Source of the DNA: Cercophora sp. LCS_1
Lineage: Eukaryota > Ascomycota > Sordariomycetes > Sordariales > Lasiosphaeriaceae
Direction: 5' to 3'
Assembly: GCA_036250225.1 (NCBI GenBank)
Contig: JAPZLL010000047.1
Coordinates: 62,001-126,000, forward strand
DNA: 64,000 bases
Under the pieces are notes generated by a model. That model was given only the letters and a program-made list of their open reading frames with translations, was not told the DNA's origin and did not search any database. Shown in pieces: positions 1-10,518 of the stretch. Position 1 is the stretch's first letter. Each line of letters opens with the position of its first letter. Both the position numbers and the translations under genes were made by a program.

Positions 1-35
1 TGAAGGAGGAGGACATGACGAGAAAGGCCCTAGCC

Positions 36-1677
36 CTACGTCCTCGGAACCTCCAAGAACAACTCTCCATACCCGTTCCCCGGCCCTCTCAGCGTATCCG
101 ACGTATTCGCAACACCATACGGCAGCCCACCCTGGAACGAAGGCGTCCCAGGCGCCGGAAGCGCCTTGCTAGCCGTATCCGCAATCAGCGCCCCCTGAAT
201 CCTCGCTGCACTGGCCAGAAACCTCTTCACAATCTCGGGATAGTCGTCCACCGCCAGCTTGAAGTCCTTCTTTTTCCACTTCCCATCCACAATCACATGC
301 TCGATATCACCCACACTCGCGTGCAACAGCACCGCAGCGACCGGATCGTTCCATCCGAGCAACGCAGGTGAGTTGCCGTTCCACACGACGATGTCTGCTT
401 TGGCACCGACCGAGATGACACCGAGATCGTCCCGCCGAAGCGCCAACCCACCGTGGCGCGTCGCGAGGAGGAAGGCCTGCACGACTGACTGCGGGCTGTT
501 TACAGGGACCTTGCGCGTTTCGAGCACGGCAGAGGTTGTAAGCCGGCGTACTGATTGCAGCCAGAGGCGCGCTTGGGTGAGGATGTCGCTGGAGAAGGTG
601 AAGTGGGTGTCGATGCCGAGAGCGGCTTGGTCTTGGGTGCGGTGGGTGACGGGGCGCGCATAGCCGTTGGTGGATTCGGATTCTGGCGTGATGGAGATGT
701 ACTGGTCGTGCTCCCGGAGGAGGGCGGCACCCTCGTCGGTGAGCGAGGAGGCGTGCGAGAAGACGACTGGGATGGAGATGTTGAGGATGCCGAAAGCGGC
801 AAAGATTTCGGGGCTGTTGGATCCTTGTGGGCGTTAGTCATTGGCTTGTTGATTGGCTGCTAACGCCTGGGACAAGGACTTACTACCCCCGGCGTGCGTG
901 GTGATGACGCTGGCGTTGGTTTCGAGAGCGAGCGAAATGATGGCGTTGACTTCGGTAGCGTTGGCTGGGTCGAATGTGTCATAGGCAACACCCATCTCTG
1001 TGGGTGATCCCTCGAAGGGACGGCGGAGGGCAAGCTCGCGGTAGAATGCGAGCTGCTCGGGGATCTCGTAGTTCTTTTCCGGAATCTGGTGGAAGGCGTA
1101 GGCCCAGAAGATGCGTGCTCCCGAGTCTATCGAGGCCCGCAGGCCGGCCTCGCTGGTCGCATTAGACCACGTATGGTGAGCATGATCGAGAATGGTGGTG
1201 ACGCCGCCGTGCAGAGCCTCGTAGATGCCGGTGATTTGGCCGATGTAGACATCCTCGGCGGTGTAGTTGAGCTTTGCGGCGCCAAACTCGCCGTACCGAT
1301 TGAAGTCTGACACACCACCGAGAGTTAACATCTGTGTGACTCAACCACATCGGTGACTTACACTCAGCCAGCGACGTGTTGCTGCCCAGCGTCTTGAAGG
1401 CCGTCTGCCACCCGTGCTTGTGCGTGTCAATGAAGCCCGGCGTGATGATCTTGCCTGTGACATCCACCGTCTCGGTGCCCCCAGGAATCCGGGTTGGGTT
1501 GTTTCTGAAGATGCCAGCGATGCGGTCGTCGGTGATCAATAGGGACCCGTCACGAATCACCTCCAGCGCCTCGGTTTTGTGATTGAAAGCTACGATGGTT
1601 CCGCCTGACAAGAGAATTGAAGACGCAGCAGCCAGGCTCGGCGCCAGGAGCAGCGCCGAGAGGCGAGGTGGGAACAT
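36..1677 (-). CDS. Secreted-type amidohydrolase (cytosine/guanine deaminase-like, ATZ/TRZ family)
   Basis: Metal-dependent hydrolase of the amidohydrolase superfamily, probably deaminating or dechlorinating a heterocyclic substrate; the substrate cannot be read from sequence. My model has three exons, 1677-1362, 1306-884 and 823-36, giving 508 residues in one frame; intron 1 (55 bp) joins phase 1 so that the conserved LAEYFNRYGEF is restored. The first ~20 residues are a hydrophobic signal peptide ending near AAASS. Visible motifs are the metal-binding HxH in DTHKHGWQTA, the LDHAHHTW segment, TTHAGG, and the late GIDTHFTFSSDI block typical of ATZ/TRZ enzymes. The donor of intron 2 could be 884 or 887 (a one-residue difference). 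Its promoter faces the long gap before the F-box gene. Family is secure, substrate is not. Confidence 0.87.
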
Positions 1678-3485
1678 CTTGTGTCTCAGGATTGACAGAA
1701 GATGGTGGTTGAGGTTGCTGACGTGGTTGGGGTTGAAGCGGTGATGTAATTGGAGCCGGAGGATGCAGCTATTGTGCCTGAGTTCGGCTTGATTGCCGCT
1801 GTCCTCCGAGCCGTCTCACCGGTCATGTTGGGTATTAACTGCTGCTTGGCAGAGGGGGAGACTTGGCTGGATTTTGCGGACTTTGCCTGGTCTGGAGCTC
1901 CGGATCAAGCGTAATATCGAATTTGGACTTTACCGTTACAGTACACGATGTCCCGCGTTCCAACCAACCAGTCGCCATGCCTTGCCAAGATCAGATGGTT
2001 GTACCTTGCGACCGTCCCACTCCTCGTCTATCTTTTGTTTTGAGTGAGGGCTTTTAGGCCCTCCCACAAACTTGTGGGAACTGCCCCCGCCCGCCTGGCA
2101 TCGTCGTCATGTCGACGCGGCGTCGCGATGGTCAGCTGAGCGGGACTCCATCCATGGTAGTCAATGACGACGGACGTTGGAAAGTTGAGGCAAGCGTGAT
2201 GTTGGTGCGAAAAATGCACCACGGCAGTGAGTCCATTGTAGAGCAGTCAATTTGCGGGCTTGGTGAGTGCTCCTGGGGTGGACTTGCCGTGCATCAGCCC
2301 TACCAAACAGTCCGGGCGGGAGTCGTCCTCGTCGTCGAGAATTTGCCAAGACCGAGAGAGCAAGGGTGAGAGGTTTAAGTATTGAAATACGGAGTACATC
2401 CAATGGTATCAATGGAATAGTCTCGAATAAGGCTTTGTTGCGATAAACCAAGTCCGTCTATACTGAGAATTTGACGATACAGGTGCCTTCAAGTCATTTA
2501 GGGAAGAACTCTGTTTTTCGCACACTCCATTTAATTTGACACACCGCGCCCACAAGCGGCTCTGGCCTTTGGCAGTGCTATTAAAGCCAACTATTACCAC
2601 ATTTTGGCCTCCATCCCTTCCAAAAAGGCATCAATAATTAATCGATCGGGGTATTTAAACTTTAAATATGCATTCGATTCAAAAAAAAACAGTACATCAA
2701 TAATTTCAAAGTGTGGTGGAAGCGCATCCTAAAGGCATATAGAAACATTAGTGGGCTCAGGTTATTTGTGGAAGCGGCGTGTTGAAAACAAAAATGGGGT
2801 GTGCAAAAACTAGAGCTTTTAGAGATATCTTTTTTAGACTTTAAGGGGTGCTGGGACAAACTACCCAGATTTTTCCATAATCAACAGTCTCGGGCTTAAA
2901 GGGCTTGGTTATAAAGTTGAGGAGACGGGCCCCAGCCTCAAGTTCGATCTGGCCTAGGAACACGAGGACGGTATAGAAGCACTATTCTATCGCGATTTGC
3001 ATTTGCTTGCGCGTCGCTTGGTCGCAAGTCTCCTTTATTTTTTGAAAGACGAGATTGAATGTGCCCCCTTACCCCCTTTATTATTATTTTTTCCGCAGCC
3101 ATTGTGGCTATGCTCTCTGTTATTTTTTCCCCTACCGTGGCCGTTACTCCCTGGCTCTAGACGGTGACCATTTCGGCAGCCGTCACCACCACCGCCACCG
3201 ATCCCGCTCCCGCTCCCGCTCCCGCCAGCACCACTGGTTCCGGGAAGGTAAAGCTTGGCTGGGCAAAGTTTTGGTTGGAGTTTTTAACGGCACTTACGGC
3301 CATTCTCGGCTTTTCCGCGGGCCGTGATTGTAGGAGAGTTCAGTGCTCGCCCGCATGCAATGGAAGCATCTCTACCGATACGGCCGGATGAGACAGACGC
3401 TATTTCTGGGTATTTAAACCCCAAACACCCTCTCCCTTCGACCATGCCCGCCCACGACGCTTCACCGATATTCTGACAGCACACC
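1678..3485. other. Intergenic region, moderately AT-rich in the middle
   Basis: No convincing gene was seen. About 2380-3060 is AT-richer than its surroundings and could be a worn transposon relic, but no terminal repeats or protein homology could be recognised. A hexamer repeat of the CCCGCT type lies at about 3203-3230. One short plus-strand reading frame, 3164-3391, would encode 75 residues with an Ala/Pro/Thr stretch and a hydrophobic helix; it ends 95 bp before the F-box gene and is only a weak candidate. A TATTTAAA box sits at about 3410, some 70 bp before the next ATG. Confidence 0.5.
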
Positions 3486-5201
3486 ATGGGTCTTCATCTT
3501 CTCGATCTGGAGGAGGAGCTTCTGCTCACGATTATGAAGCTCCTCGACCCCGGCTCCATCCAGTGTCTACGACGCACTAACCGTATCTTCCTTCGCCTAT
3601 TCTCGAGCTCTAGTTTCCAAGATTCACAAGACCGCATATCAAAGCGATTGGACCTTCACGCATACACGTTGCCTTTCCAATGGCGAAGGGCTAACCAGCA
3701 GTTTGAGAGGGAGGCGTACACCGAAAGTGTCCGGGACCTGCTCTGTTCCAAGGAAAGTCGCAAACATTGTCTGACGTGTCGAAACGCCAGCTCGCAGAAT
3801 CCACAGCTAGCGACAAACCTGAGCAAAAACAAGGGCTTCTGCAGCGCATGCCGGGTGGAACACCCAGCGGCCTTCTTCCAAGCCTCAGAGCGCGACAACG
3901 AAGGACCTATTAAAGGCACATGCATCGGGCAGACGGGCCATGTACGACTTTGCGAGCATGAGGTCATCACGCGGAGGGAGATTGACCAGAGGTGGGGCTT
4001 AGCCTCACGATTAAGCGACAACTACACCAATTCAAGGGCAAAGTGCATACTTCTCAAGAGATGTTCACACGCAAGCCATGCGCCTAAAGTCAAACACGGC
4101 GTCACAGGATCCGAGGGAATGAGAACTAAAGCGTACACGTATCCGGAAGCGGCCCTCTGGCGACGCGGGTCTGCAGTCGTTTTGACACTCAAATGGACAG
4201 GACACATTTGCCAGCTCCCGCAGGACAAGACAACAATTCCTGCCGCTCTGATGGAGGAACGAATCCGCGACCTGCGTCGCGGCGCAGCCGAGTACATCGT
4301 CCCCCAGGCCGCCCCTGGCCCTCTTCCTGAGATGCGGTGTTTCGATCCCAATAAATGCGGATGCCTTGACTTTGGCAGCAGATACCCACCTAACTCGGTC
4401 TGGGCAGGGACACGCCTGCAGAACGGCAAGGCCTGCTGTCTTATCGATCCCAGTCGTCGGCTGCTTCCACTGCCACCCCTTCCACTGCTAACCCCCAGAA
4501 TGGGGAGTGCGTCATTGAAGATGGACTATGACGACGATGACGACTCGGACGAAGCTCATTCCACTGTGTCGCGGCTCAGCGATGCCCTTCGGGAGGATAG
4601 CGGTTACCCTATAACGGCCCGCCAATGCTCACCCAGCGCCCAGTGTCTCCAAGTATCCTACTTTCGACGCATCGCATGTGGCCCGATTTGGCAGTCTAAG
4701 TGGCGTACCGTCGACTACTCGTGGATCGAGGCGTTGGATCCCGACTCATACTCGCTTCGCAAGGACCAGACCACCCTGGGCGCCCTCTGGTGCGTGGACC
4801 CAGGTTGCACCAACTTCTACCGCTACTTGGAAAGACCTATTGTTAGAAAATGCTGCGGCCCTGCTGTAGCCGACTTCTTCCAACCCCAGTCCTCCTACGG
4901 TCCAGTTCCATCCAAGATTGCCCGGACATGGTATAAAAGGCAGCGCGCCGCAGCTATTCGTGCCGAGCAGTCGAGACTTGAGTCGTTAATACCATCCAGC
5001 AAGGCCAGCAAGGCCAGCAAGGCCCCAGGCGGGCTTCTTGACAAGACTGAGACGAACGCTCCTATACCGCATCCTCATCAGACTGGCACACCGCCTGCAG
5101 CTGTTGTCCACTTGCCCCAAATGGCAGCAAAGAGGCAGAACCCTACGATTCCTAGGTACCTACCTTACCCCATAACCTCTATATGGAATGCTTTAGACTA
5201 A
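3486..5201 (+). CDS. F-box-like fungal protein of unknown target
   Basis: Single-exon protein of 571 residues. The first ~40 residues (leucine-rich, LDLEEELLLTIMKLLDP, then a CLRRTNRIFLRLF segment) have the shape of a fungal F-box, which would link it to an SCF ubiquitin ligase through Skp1. The middle has several CxxC pairs (CLTCRN, CSACRVEHP, a CFDPNKCGCLDF segment), suggesting a zinc-binding or disulfide-poor structural region common in fungal F-box hypotheticals. Near residue 508 a SKA tripeptide is repeated, encoded by a 9-bp tandem repeat at about 4999-5023. The start has a good context (CACACCATGG). No substrate-binding repeat (LRR, WD40, Kelch) is evident, so the function stays open. 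Confidence 0.75.
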   Translation: MGLHLLDLEEELLLTIMKLLDPGSIQCLRRTNRIFLRLFSSSSFQDSQDRISKRLDLHAYTLPFQWRRANQQFEREAYTESVRDLLCSKESRKHCLTCRNASSQNPQLATNLSKNKGFCSACRVEHPAAFFQASERDNEGPIKGTCIGQTGHVRLCEHEVITRREIDQRWGLASRLSDNYTNSRAKCILLKRCSHASHAPKVKHGVTGSEGMRTKAYTYPEAALWRRGSAVVLTLKWTGHICQLPQDKTTIPAALMEERIRDLRRGAAEYIVPQAAPGPLPEMRCFDPNKCGCLDFGSRYPPNSVWAGTRLQNGKACCLIDPSRRLLPLPPLPLLTPRMGSASLKMDYDDDDDSDEAHSTVSRLSDALREDSGYPITARQCSPSAQCLQVSYFRRIACGPIWQSKWRTVDYSWIEALDPDSYSLRKDQTTLGALWCVDPGCTNFYRYLERPIVRKCCGPAVADFFQPQSSYGPVPSKIARTWYKRQRAAAIRAEQSRLESLIPSSKASKASKAPGGLLDKTETNAPIPHPHQTGTPPAAVVHLPQMAAKRQNPTIPRYLPYPITSIWNALD

Positions 5202-5492
5202 TGTAAAGCTTTTTGGAATCGTATAGTCAAGCGCTGCATGTTTGCTGAGGAGACAAGGAGATCAAGATGAGGAGCGTGGAGTAGGGGTACCACCGTTGGA
5301 AAGCAACTAGGTAGGCCAACCCATATTGGTGCCAGAGGTATTGTACGATGCTTTTGAATGTGTGTGACGTCGGTTCAAACAATCCATGACTTTACACCTC
5401 CCACCTCCTAACATCACCTATGAACCACAAAGAGAACCCGATGGAATACCTTGAGAACAGAGCAACGAACATTCCCGAGACTCCTTGACTAC
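5202..5492. other. Convergent 3' intergenic gap
   Basis: Short spacer between the 3' ends of the F-box-like gene and the AsaB-like gene, which converge. No coding or repeat signal was recognised. Confidence 0.5.
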
Positions 5493-6393
5493 CTAGTAAA
5501 ACACAAATGCCCGAACCTCAATGCTCTGCCTCGGAACTCCCGATCCTGTCTCGCCCAAGTCAAAGGAACAATGAGGCACCGCCAACTCTTGCTTTCGTTC
5601 CGAGTCAAAGGCATTGAAAATGACAACCTCGGAGTCAAGCTGATCGGGAACATAATACCACTTGTGCTTCGGGTTGTGGTAGACCTGAAAGACCTCGTTG
5701 GCAACAGTGGGAAACACTTCGTCCACCTTGAAAAGGTCATTGTCCTTGTCCACACTCTTTGGGTCGAGAAAAGCAAGCGGAAAGTCTCGACAAGGACCGG
5801 AAAGGGGTTTCCAGATGCTACTCCGTTATTAGCAGAGACAAGAAAGACAACCTAAGGGAAGGAACTGACTTGATAACCTGATGCCTCCGTCCCAACATCT
5901 CCTCCTTCCTCTCCCCAAAATACGCATCCACCCTTGATTCCAGCTCCGCCTCTGTGTAATCGATATGCGCAGACAGCGAAGGTTGATGAGCATCGACGTT
6001 ATCCTCGCCTTCTTCGCGCTTCGGAAACGAAGCAGCACGCTTTCGGACCATCCAGTCAAAGACCGTCATCTCCTTGGCGCCGAGGGACTGGCAGACTGCG
6101 TCGTGCAGACGCGGGAGGTATACCGACTCGACCCAATCGTCGTCATCGAACTTGGATGGGGCCAGGCCAGTTGCGTCGATATTGGCGATGGCCATGCCGT
6201 GGTCGTTATATGCCAGCTTAGCGCTGCGGAGGGAGTGCATCGGAATGCCATGGACTGGTTCAATGGCAAAGTTGTTCTGGGGAAAGTCGGCTGGTGCTGC
6301 GTAGTGGAGGATGTAGGGCTTGATCGAGGGGTCACGTTTGGTGTCGCGCTTGACGTAGCGGACCGTTGCGATGAAGGGGGCGTCGACTGTCAT
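5493..6393 (-). CDS. AsaB/CmcJ-like hydroxylase/desaturase family protein
   Basis: Member of the fungal family annotated as hydroxylase/desaturase AsaB, related to the GA4 desaturase and cephamycin CmcJ-type proteins and often found in secondary-metabolite clusters. Two exons, 6393-5870 and 5817-5493, joined across a 52-bp intron (AA|GTCAGT ... TAG|C), give 282 residues. The join recreates the family block NIWKPLSGPCRDFPLAF; further downstream come HNPKHKWYYVPDQLDSEVV, then VPHCSFD and the C-terminal VPRQSIEVRAFVF signature. No cofactor motif can be proven by eye; relatives are presumed 2-oxoglutarate/iron-type oxidoreductases. It lies about 2.8 kb from the DMATS gene, so a shared pathway is possible but not shown. 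Confidence 0.88.
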
Positions 6394-7107
6394 GTTGGTG
6401 GTGTGAGTTGTGCGTACATGGCAGAATCAGGGTGGACTTGGATGTGTTGGCGGAGTTTATGTTTAGCAAGGTAGTGAGAAATCTGAGCCAAGACCTTCCT
6501 TACGGGAGGGACTGCGTAGGACCGATCCGATGCCGCATCCGAATCTCACAGTTCGGGCATGTTTACACCGAACAAGGTGGTACCATCACCACTCCTCTTT
6601 TTTTTCCAAGACCTCGAGAGGGCATTGTGGCGTGAAACAAGAGCAAAAGACCTCGATAACGCTCAATTGACCTCTGCCAATTTGTACTGAGCGCATTGGC
6701 GTGCATTGAAACCTGAGCATTGAACCCTGAGCATCCTATCATTGGCGAGATCTTGCGTGAGGATGTGGGAGATTGATGCATCGCATAGATGGCGGGGCGG
6801 GAGGAGATCGCATACGGTAATCCGTGCCCTCCCTCGAGATCCAGACCTCATTCTGTTTCACACGCTAATAATTGAGCGTCATTGACCAATATGAGAGGCA
6901 GACGCCAAGACGTGGGGGTGTTGTGGATGAAGTCAACTTGTACCATTTCGGAGCTGAATCGCGACCGTCTTTGCAACCACCACACAACATCCTCTGCGAC
7001 ATCAGATATATATACGCGCAAAGACCTCTCCGTCAGAAGCGTCTATCAACACTCGACCAAGAAATACACAGCAACATACAACAACAATAACGACCACCAA
7101 CGTCAAC
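6394..7107. promoter_or_regulatory. Divergent promoter region with a TATA-like box near 7003
   Basis: This region lies between the minus-strand AsaB-like gene and the plus-strand small gene. A GATATATATAC box at about 7003-7013 stands some 100 bp before the ATG at 7108, followed by a CA-rich leader (CAACAACAATAACGACC) typical of well-expressed fungal genes. An imperfect 14-bp direct repeat (CATTGAAACCTGAG / CATTGAACCCTGAG) occurs at about 6704-6735. No gene was seen. Confidence 0.5.
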
Positions 7108-7449
7108 ATGATCCCCGAACAGCCCTGGAAGTCCGTCTGGCCCGCCCCTGCTGGTGCCCAGGACCAAGCCCAGACCATTGCCGACGACATCTCGCGCGAG
7201 GAGATGACCAACCAGCGCTCATTCGGCAGCCATGCCTCCAACACCAAGGGCCGTGTCGTTCACCTCAAGAAGTGTAAGTGTCCCTGTTCCACAGGCTTGC
7301 ATAAGTACACCTCTGACGTAGTCAGAAATGATGCCGGAAGTCGAGATGGTGATGGACTGGACGGGAGGAACAAGACTGTCGCTGGCCGTCATGGACTTAA
7401 CATCTATAAAACCACAAAAACAAATAAAAGCCCGCGGCCTGACGTTTGA
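7108..7449 (+). CDS. Small protein of unknown function
   Basis: I do not recognise this gene. It starts in a strong context (CGTCAACATGATC) behind a TATA-like box, and the first ~55 residues are compositionally good coding sequence (begins MIPEQPWKSVWPAP, later SREEMTNQRSFGSH). A donor-like GTAAGT lies at about 7273 and an acceptor TAGTCAG ends near 7325. If spliced at the best donor the codon formed across the junction is TAA, giving a ~56-residue protein ending in LKK; splicing two bases earlier gives a ~99-residue basic tail, and no splicing gives 113 residues. Only the N-terminal part is well supported. No signal peptide or membrane helix is present. Confidence 0.55.
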   Translation: MIPEQPWKSVWPAPAGAQDQAQTIADDISREEMTNQRSFGSHASNTKGRVVHLKKCKCPCSTGLHKYTSDVVRNDAGSRDGDGLDGRNKTVAGRHGLNIYKTTKTNKSPRPDV

Positions 7450-7647
7450 CGGCTGGCAAATCTTGCATCGCTGTGCCAGTGACCTTGCCGATCAATGACA
7501 CGATGTGAGACGACAAGACCCGAGTTACCTACCTTATCTTGTGATCACGGACTACCACCAGGATCGGAGTGATACTAGAGCTACCTTGATATTTGTGACA
7601 ATCTACATCCTTCCTAGTGTTCCAACTACAGTATTACACGTCAACAT

Positions 7648-8344
7648 TTATTTGCCAGTCCTGCTTTTACCCTTCCCTTGTTTCTTCTTTCCTTTCTTCC
7701 CTCTCCCGGACCCTCCACTATCTTCAGGTCCTGGAACAATCTCCTGTTGTGACGGCACACTCTCCTCCTGGTAGTATCCATGTGAAGTGCCCTCCTCCTG
7801 CGGGGAAGAAGGCAACCAGCAGTTGTCGGTGATGCCGATACCCATATCTAGACCACCTCCGGAAACGGCGTACAGACCAGGATCCCAAAGCGTGGGGTCG
7901 TAGACACCTTGCGTCGGCGGCATGAGAAATTGGAAGTTTGCGAGGGAGGGGTCCTGCGGCACGGCGAAGGGGTCCCAGTCCACTGTCGGGGTGGCTAGAA
8001 AAGGGTCGGCCTGTAAAGGGTCTAGAAGGGTCGGCGGCATCTCGGAGTTGTCCCCCTGGTTGCTATCATCGGTGATGGTGGTAGTAGTATCAGAAGCTTG
8101 GCGAGAACTGCCGGCACAGTGACACTGGGAGCCAGGGAGGTGTGGGCAAGACGTAAGCGGGCGACCGGGCTTCTTGACGGGTACCATGGGGCGTTCGCCC
8201 TCGTGGCTACACGTGCCGACGCGATGACCTCGAATGCAGGGCCAACTGTACCAAGTGTGTGAGCGAGGTATCTACACCCTGACCTGTGATTTCATGGGTG
8301 TCAGATACTTACCAGGCGACCTTTTTGCCGTCTATGATAGGCAT
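7648..8344 (-). CDS. Copper-fist DNA-binding regulator, short form
   Basis: Transcription factor with an N-terminal copper fist, the copper/zinc-binding DNA-binding domain of Ace1, Mac1, Cuf1 and relatives. Exons 8344-8313 and 8245-7648 (67-bp intron, TG|GTAAGT ... TACAG|T) give 209 residues. The zinc ligands fall at the canonical positions Cys11, Cys14, Cys23 and His25, with the hallmark RGHR at 16-19 and KKPGRP near 36. After the domain comes an acidic/Pro/Gln region and a lysine/glycine-rich C-terminus. The repeated CxC copper-sensing clusters of Ace1/Mac1/Cuf1 are not seen; beyond the fist only isolated cysteines remain. Neighbouring reductase, Ctr transporter and AA9 genes suggest a role in copper supply, which is inference. 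Confidence 0.9.
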
Positions 8345-9237
8345 TTTTTTCTCTCTCGAAATGCTAGGACGCAAGCCTCAGGCCGGATGCAAATGGATGG
8401 AATGGGGCACCGATAAATGGTACATTTTGCTTGTAGGCCCCCACGTCGGATAAACGCCAATTGATGTCAACCATGTACCCGTTGAGGACATTGATGGCCG
8501 AGGGTCGATGGACTGGTCAGAAAGGATCAACCTGCAGAAACGCGCTCCCCAGCCCCAATCTTCCCTCCTCTCAGTGCTCCCGAACATCGATCCAAAACAA
8601 CGAAGCGCATATGGGAGCGGCCAGCATGAGCTTCCCTGCAGCCGTCGGTCCGGCACTATTGCTGCCGGAGAGAACGGCATGCACAGAGGAGTCCAGGATG
8701 ATGTGCTAAATGAACATATCAAATCTCCCATGCCTAGGTTTCCTCGGGTGCTGACGAACGTCTCGGTCTGGTTGGCCGTCATCCGTTCTATCCGCAGCAC
8801 GAAATGCAGACGCCTTCCCCGGACTTTCATTTCCTGCAACCGGCTGTCCAACCGCGATTGCGTCGAGCACAATTGAGCTGTTTACATTGCATCCATCCAC
8901 AGGGGGGCGTCCAATCAACACCATCGCCAAGCATTCGTAACGCACCCCGCGACAGCACCACCGCTGCAGCAGATCCAACTCAGAATCAGATCCGGAGTGA
9001 ACACGGGTTGAGCGTCTCACCTGAGGAAGACGAAAGCGGGAGACAGAGCTGATATTCGCTATAAATATAGCTATCTCACAGCGGGTAAGCCCCCTGTAAA
9101 CAACGACGCATCAGCGGCCCGTTCACCATCCAGCCCCCGAATCATCAGCAACCCCTCCCAACAACCCGTCTTTCCGGCGTCATTGCAGCAGAAAACCCTT
9201 ACCCAAGCCCACTCCAGCAGGTTCTGTCCAACCCACC
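8345..9237. other. Divergent intergenic region between copper-fist and DMATS genes
   Basis: About 0.9 kb shared upstream space. Several overlapping short frames exist on both strands but none has recognisable motifs or a consistent start and splice structure. A TATAAATATAG box at about 9059 could serve the prenyltransferase gene starting at 9238. Confidence 0.5.
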
Positions 9238-10496
9238 ATGTCCTCACCCACGACCCAACAAGACACAACCTTCTGGACCCTCCACACCCTCCCAGCCCTC
9301 CGCTCCCTCCTCTTCCAAACATCCTACCCACCCTCCACTATAGCATCCCACCTCGCCCTCCTGCAATCCCACATCATCCCCTCCCTCGGCCCCTCCCACC
9401 CACGGCACTTCCGACCCTGTCCCGTCTACGACGGCTCCCCCTTCGAGCCAAGCCTCAACCACACGGACCGTCTCCCATCCACCATCCGCTTCACCATCGA
9501 AGCCGTCGGTCCAAACGCCGGTTTACCATCGGATCCGTTCAACCAAGATGCCACCATCGCCCTTCTTCGTAGCTTACCGTTCGAGTTGGACCTCACGCTG
9601 TTCAACGCGCTGTCATCAGTGCTATTCTTCACGCCGGAAGAAGCAGCAGCACAAGTGACAGCAATACCGGATGGGACGCCAAAAAGCCAGGCATGGATCG
9701 CTTTTGATCTGCTGAGAGACGGTGGGGTGCTGGTCAAGGTTTACCTGATGCCTGTGTTGAAGATGTTGGCGACGGGACGAGGGAGCGAGGAGTTGGCGTT
9801 TGAGGGGATTGGGGACGTGGGTGGGTATGAACGGGGCGTGAGTATATTGGGCGAGTTTCTGCGGCGGGATGGAGCCAAGGAGGTGGTGGAGATGGTTGGG
9901 GTTGATTGTGTCAGGGCAGGGAGAGTCAAGGCGTATTTGCGAACTGGGGTGAGGACGTTGGAGGCTGCACGGGAGGTGTTGACGCTGGGTGGGCGGGTGG
10001 AGGCACGTGGATTGGAGGAGCTAAAGGGATTGTGGGGGGCGTTGTTCGATGAAGAAGAGATTTTTGGGGAAGGAGATTACTGTGGGTGTGCGGTCGAGAT
10101 GAGGCCTGGTGGTGGGGTTGAGACCAAGTTGCATATTCCGGTGAGGAAAGGCGGGATGACGGATGCGGATATTTGTGAGAGGCTTAGAGGGTGGCTGAAA
10201 GGGAGAGGACATGAAGAGTTTGGTGAGGGGTATCGGAGGCGATTGGAAGAGGTTTTGTGAGTTCGTGCTCCTTACCATGCTGAAGCAGGCGTGCTGACAT
10301 GTTGTGCAGTCCTCATCATGACTTTGACAAGAACGGAGGAACACATACCTTCATCTCGTTTGCGTGGTCTGAGAAGGCGGGAGTGTACACTACGTTCTAC
10401 TACTCGCCCAAGGTGTATGGGGAGGAAGGGAGGCAGGACATCTGGAAAGGCTACGACGACATGTGGCAGAAACAGTGGGAATCTGATATGAAGTAG
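9238..10496 (+). CDS. DMATS-type aromatic prenyltransferase
   Basis: Soluble ABBA-fold prenyltransferase of the dimethylallyltryptophan synthase superfamily, which transfers a prenyl group from DMAPP (or a longer donor) to an indole or other aromatic acceptor. Exons 9238-10256 and 10310-10496, joined across a 53-bp intron (TT|GTGAGT ... TGCAG|T), give 401 residues, a typical family length. Supporting blocks are FWTLHTLPALRSLLF at the N-terminus, RFTIEAVG near residue 85, AWIAFDLLRDGGVLVKVYLMP in the middle and, restored by splicing, HHDFDKNGGTHTFISFAW followed by the TTFYYSPKVY end. The acceptor cannot be read from sequence. Its stop codon is only 22 bp from the stop of the convergent P450 gene, which favours a shared pathway. 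Confidence 0.92.
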
Positions 10497-10518
10497 ATTA
10501 CATCCAAACTGAACCCTG

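Noticed and set aside
1678..3485. Transposon remnant in the AT-richer gap
   Set aside because: No terminal inverted repeats, target duplication or transposase-like protein could be identified, so no element is called.
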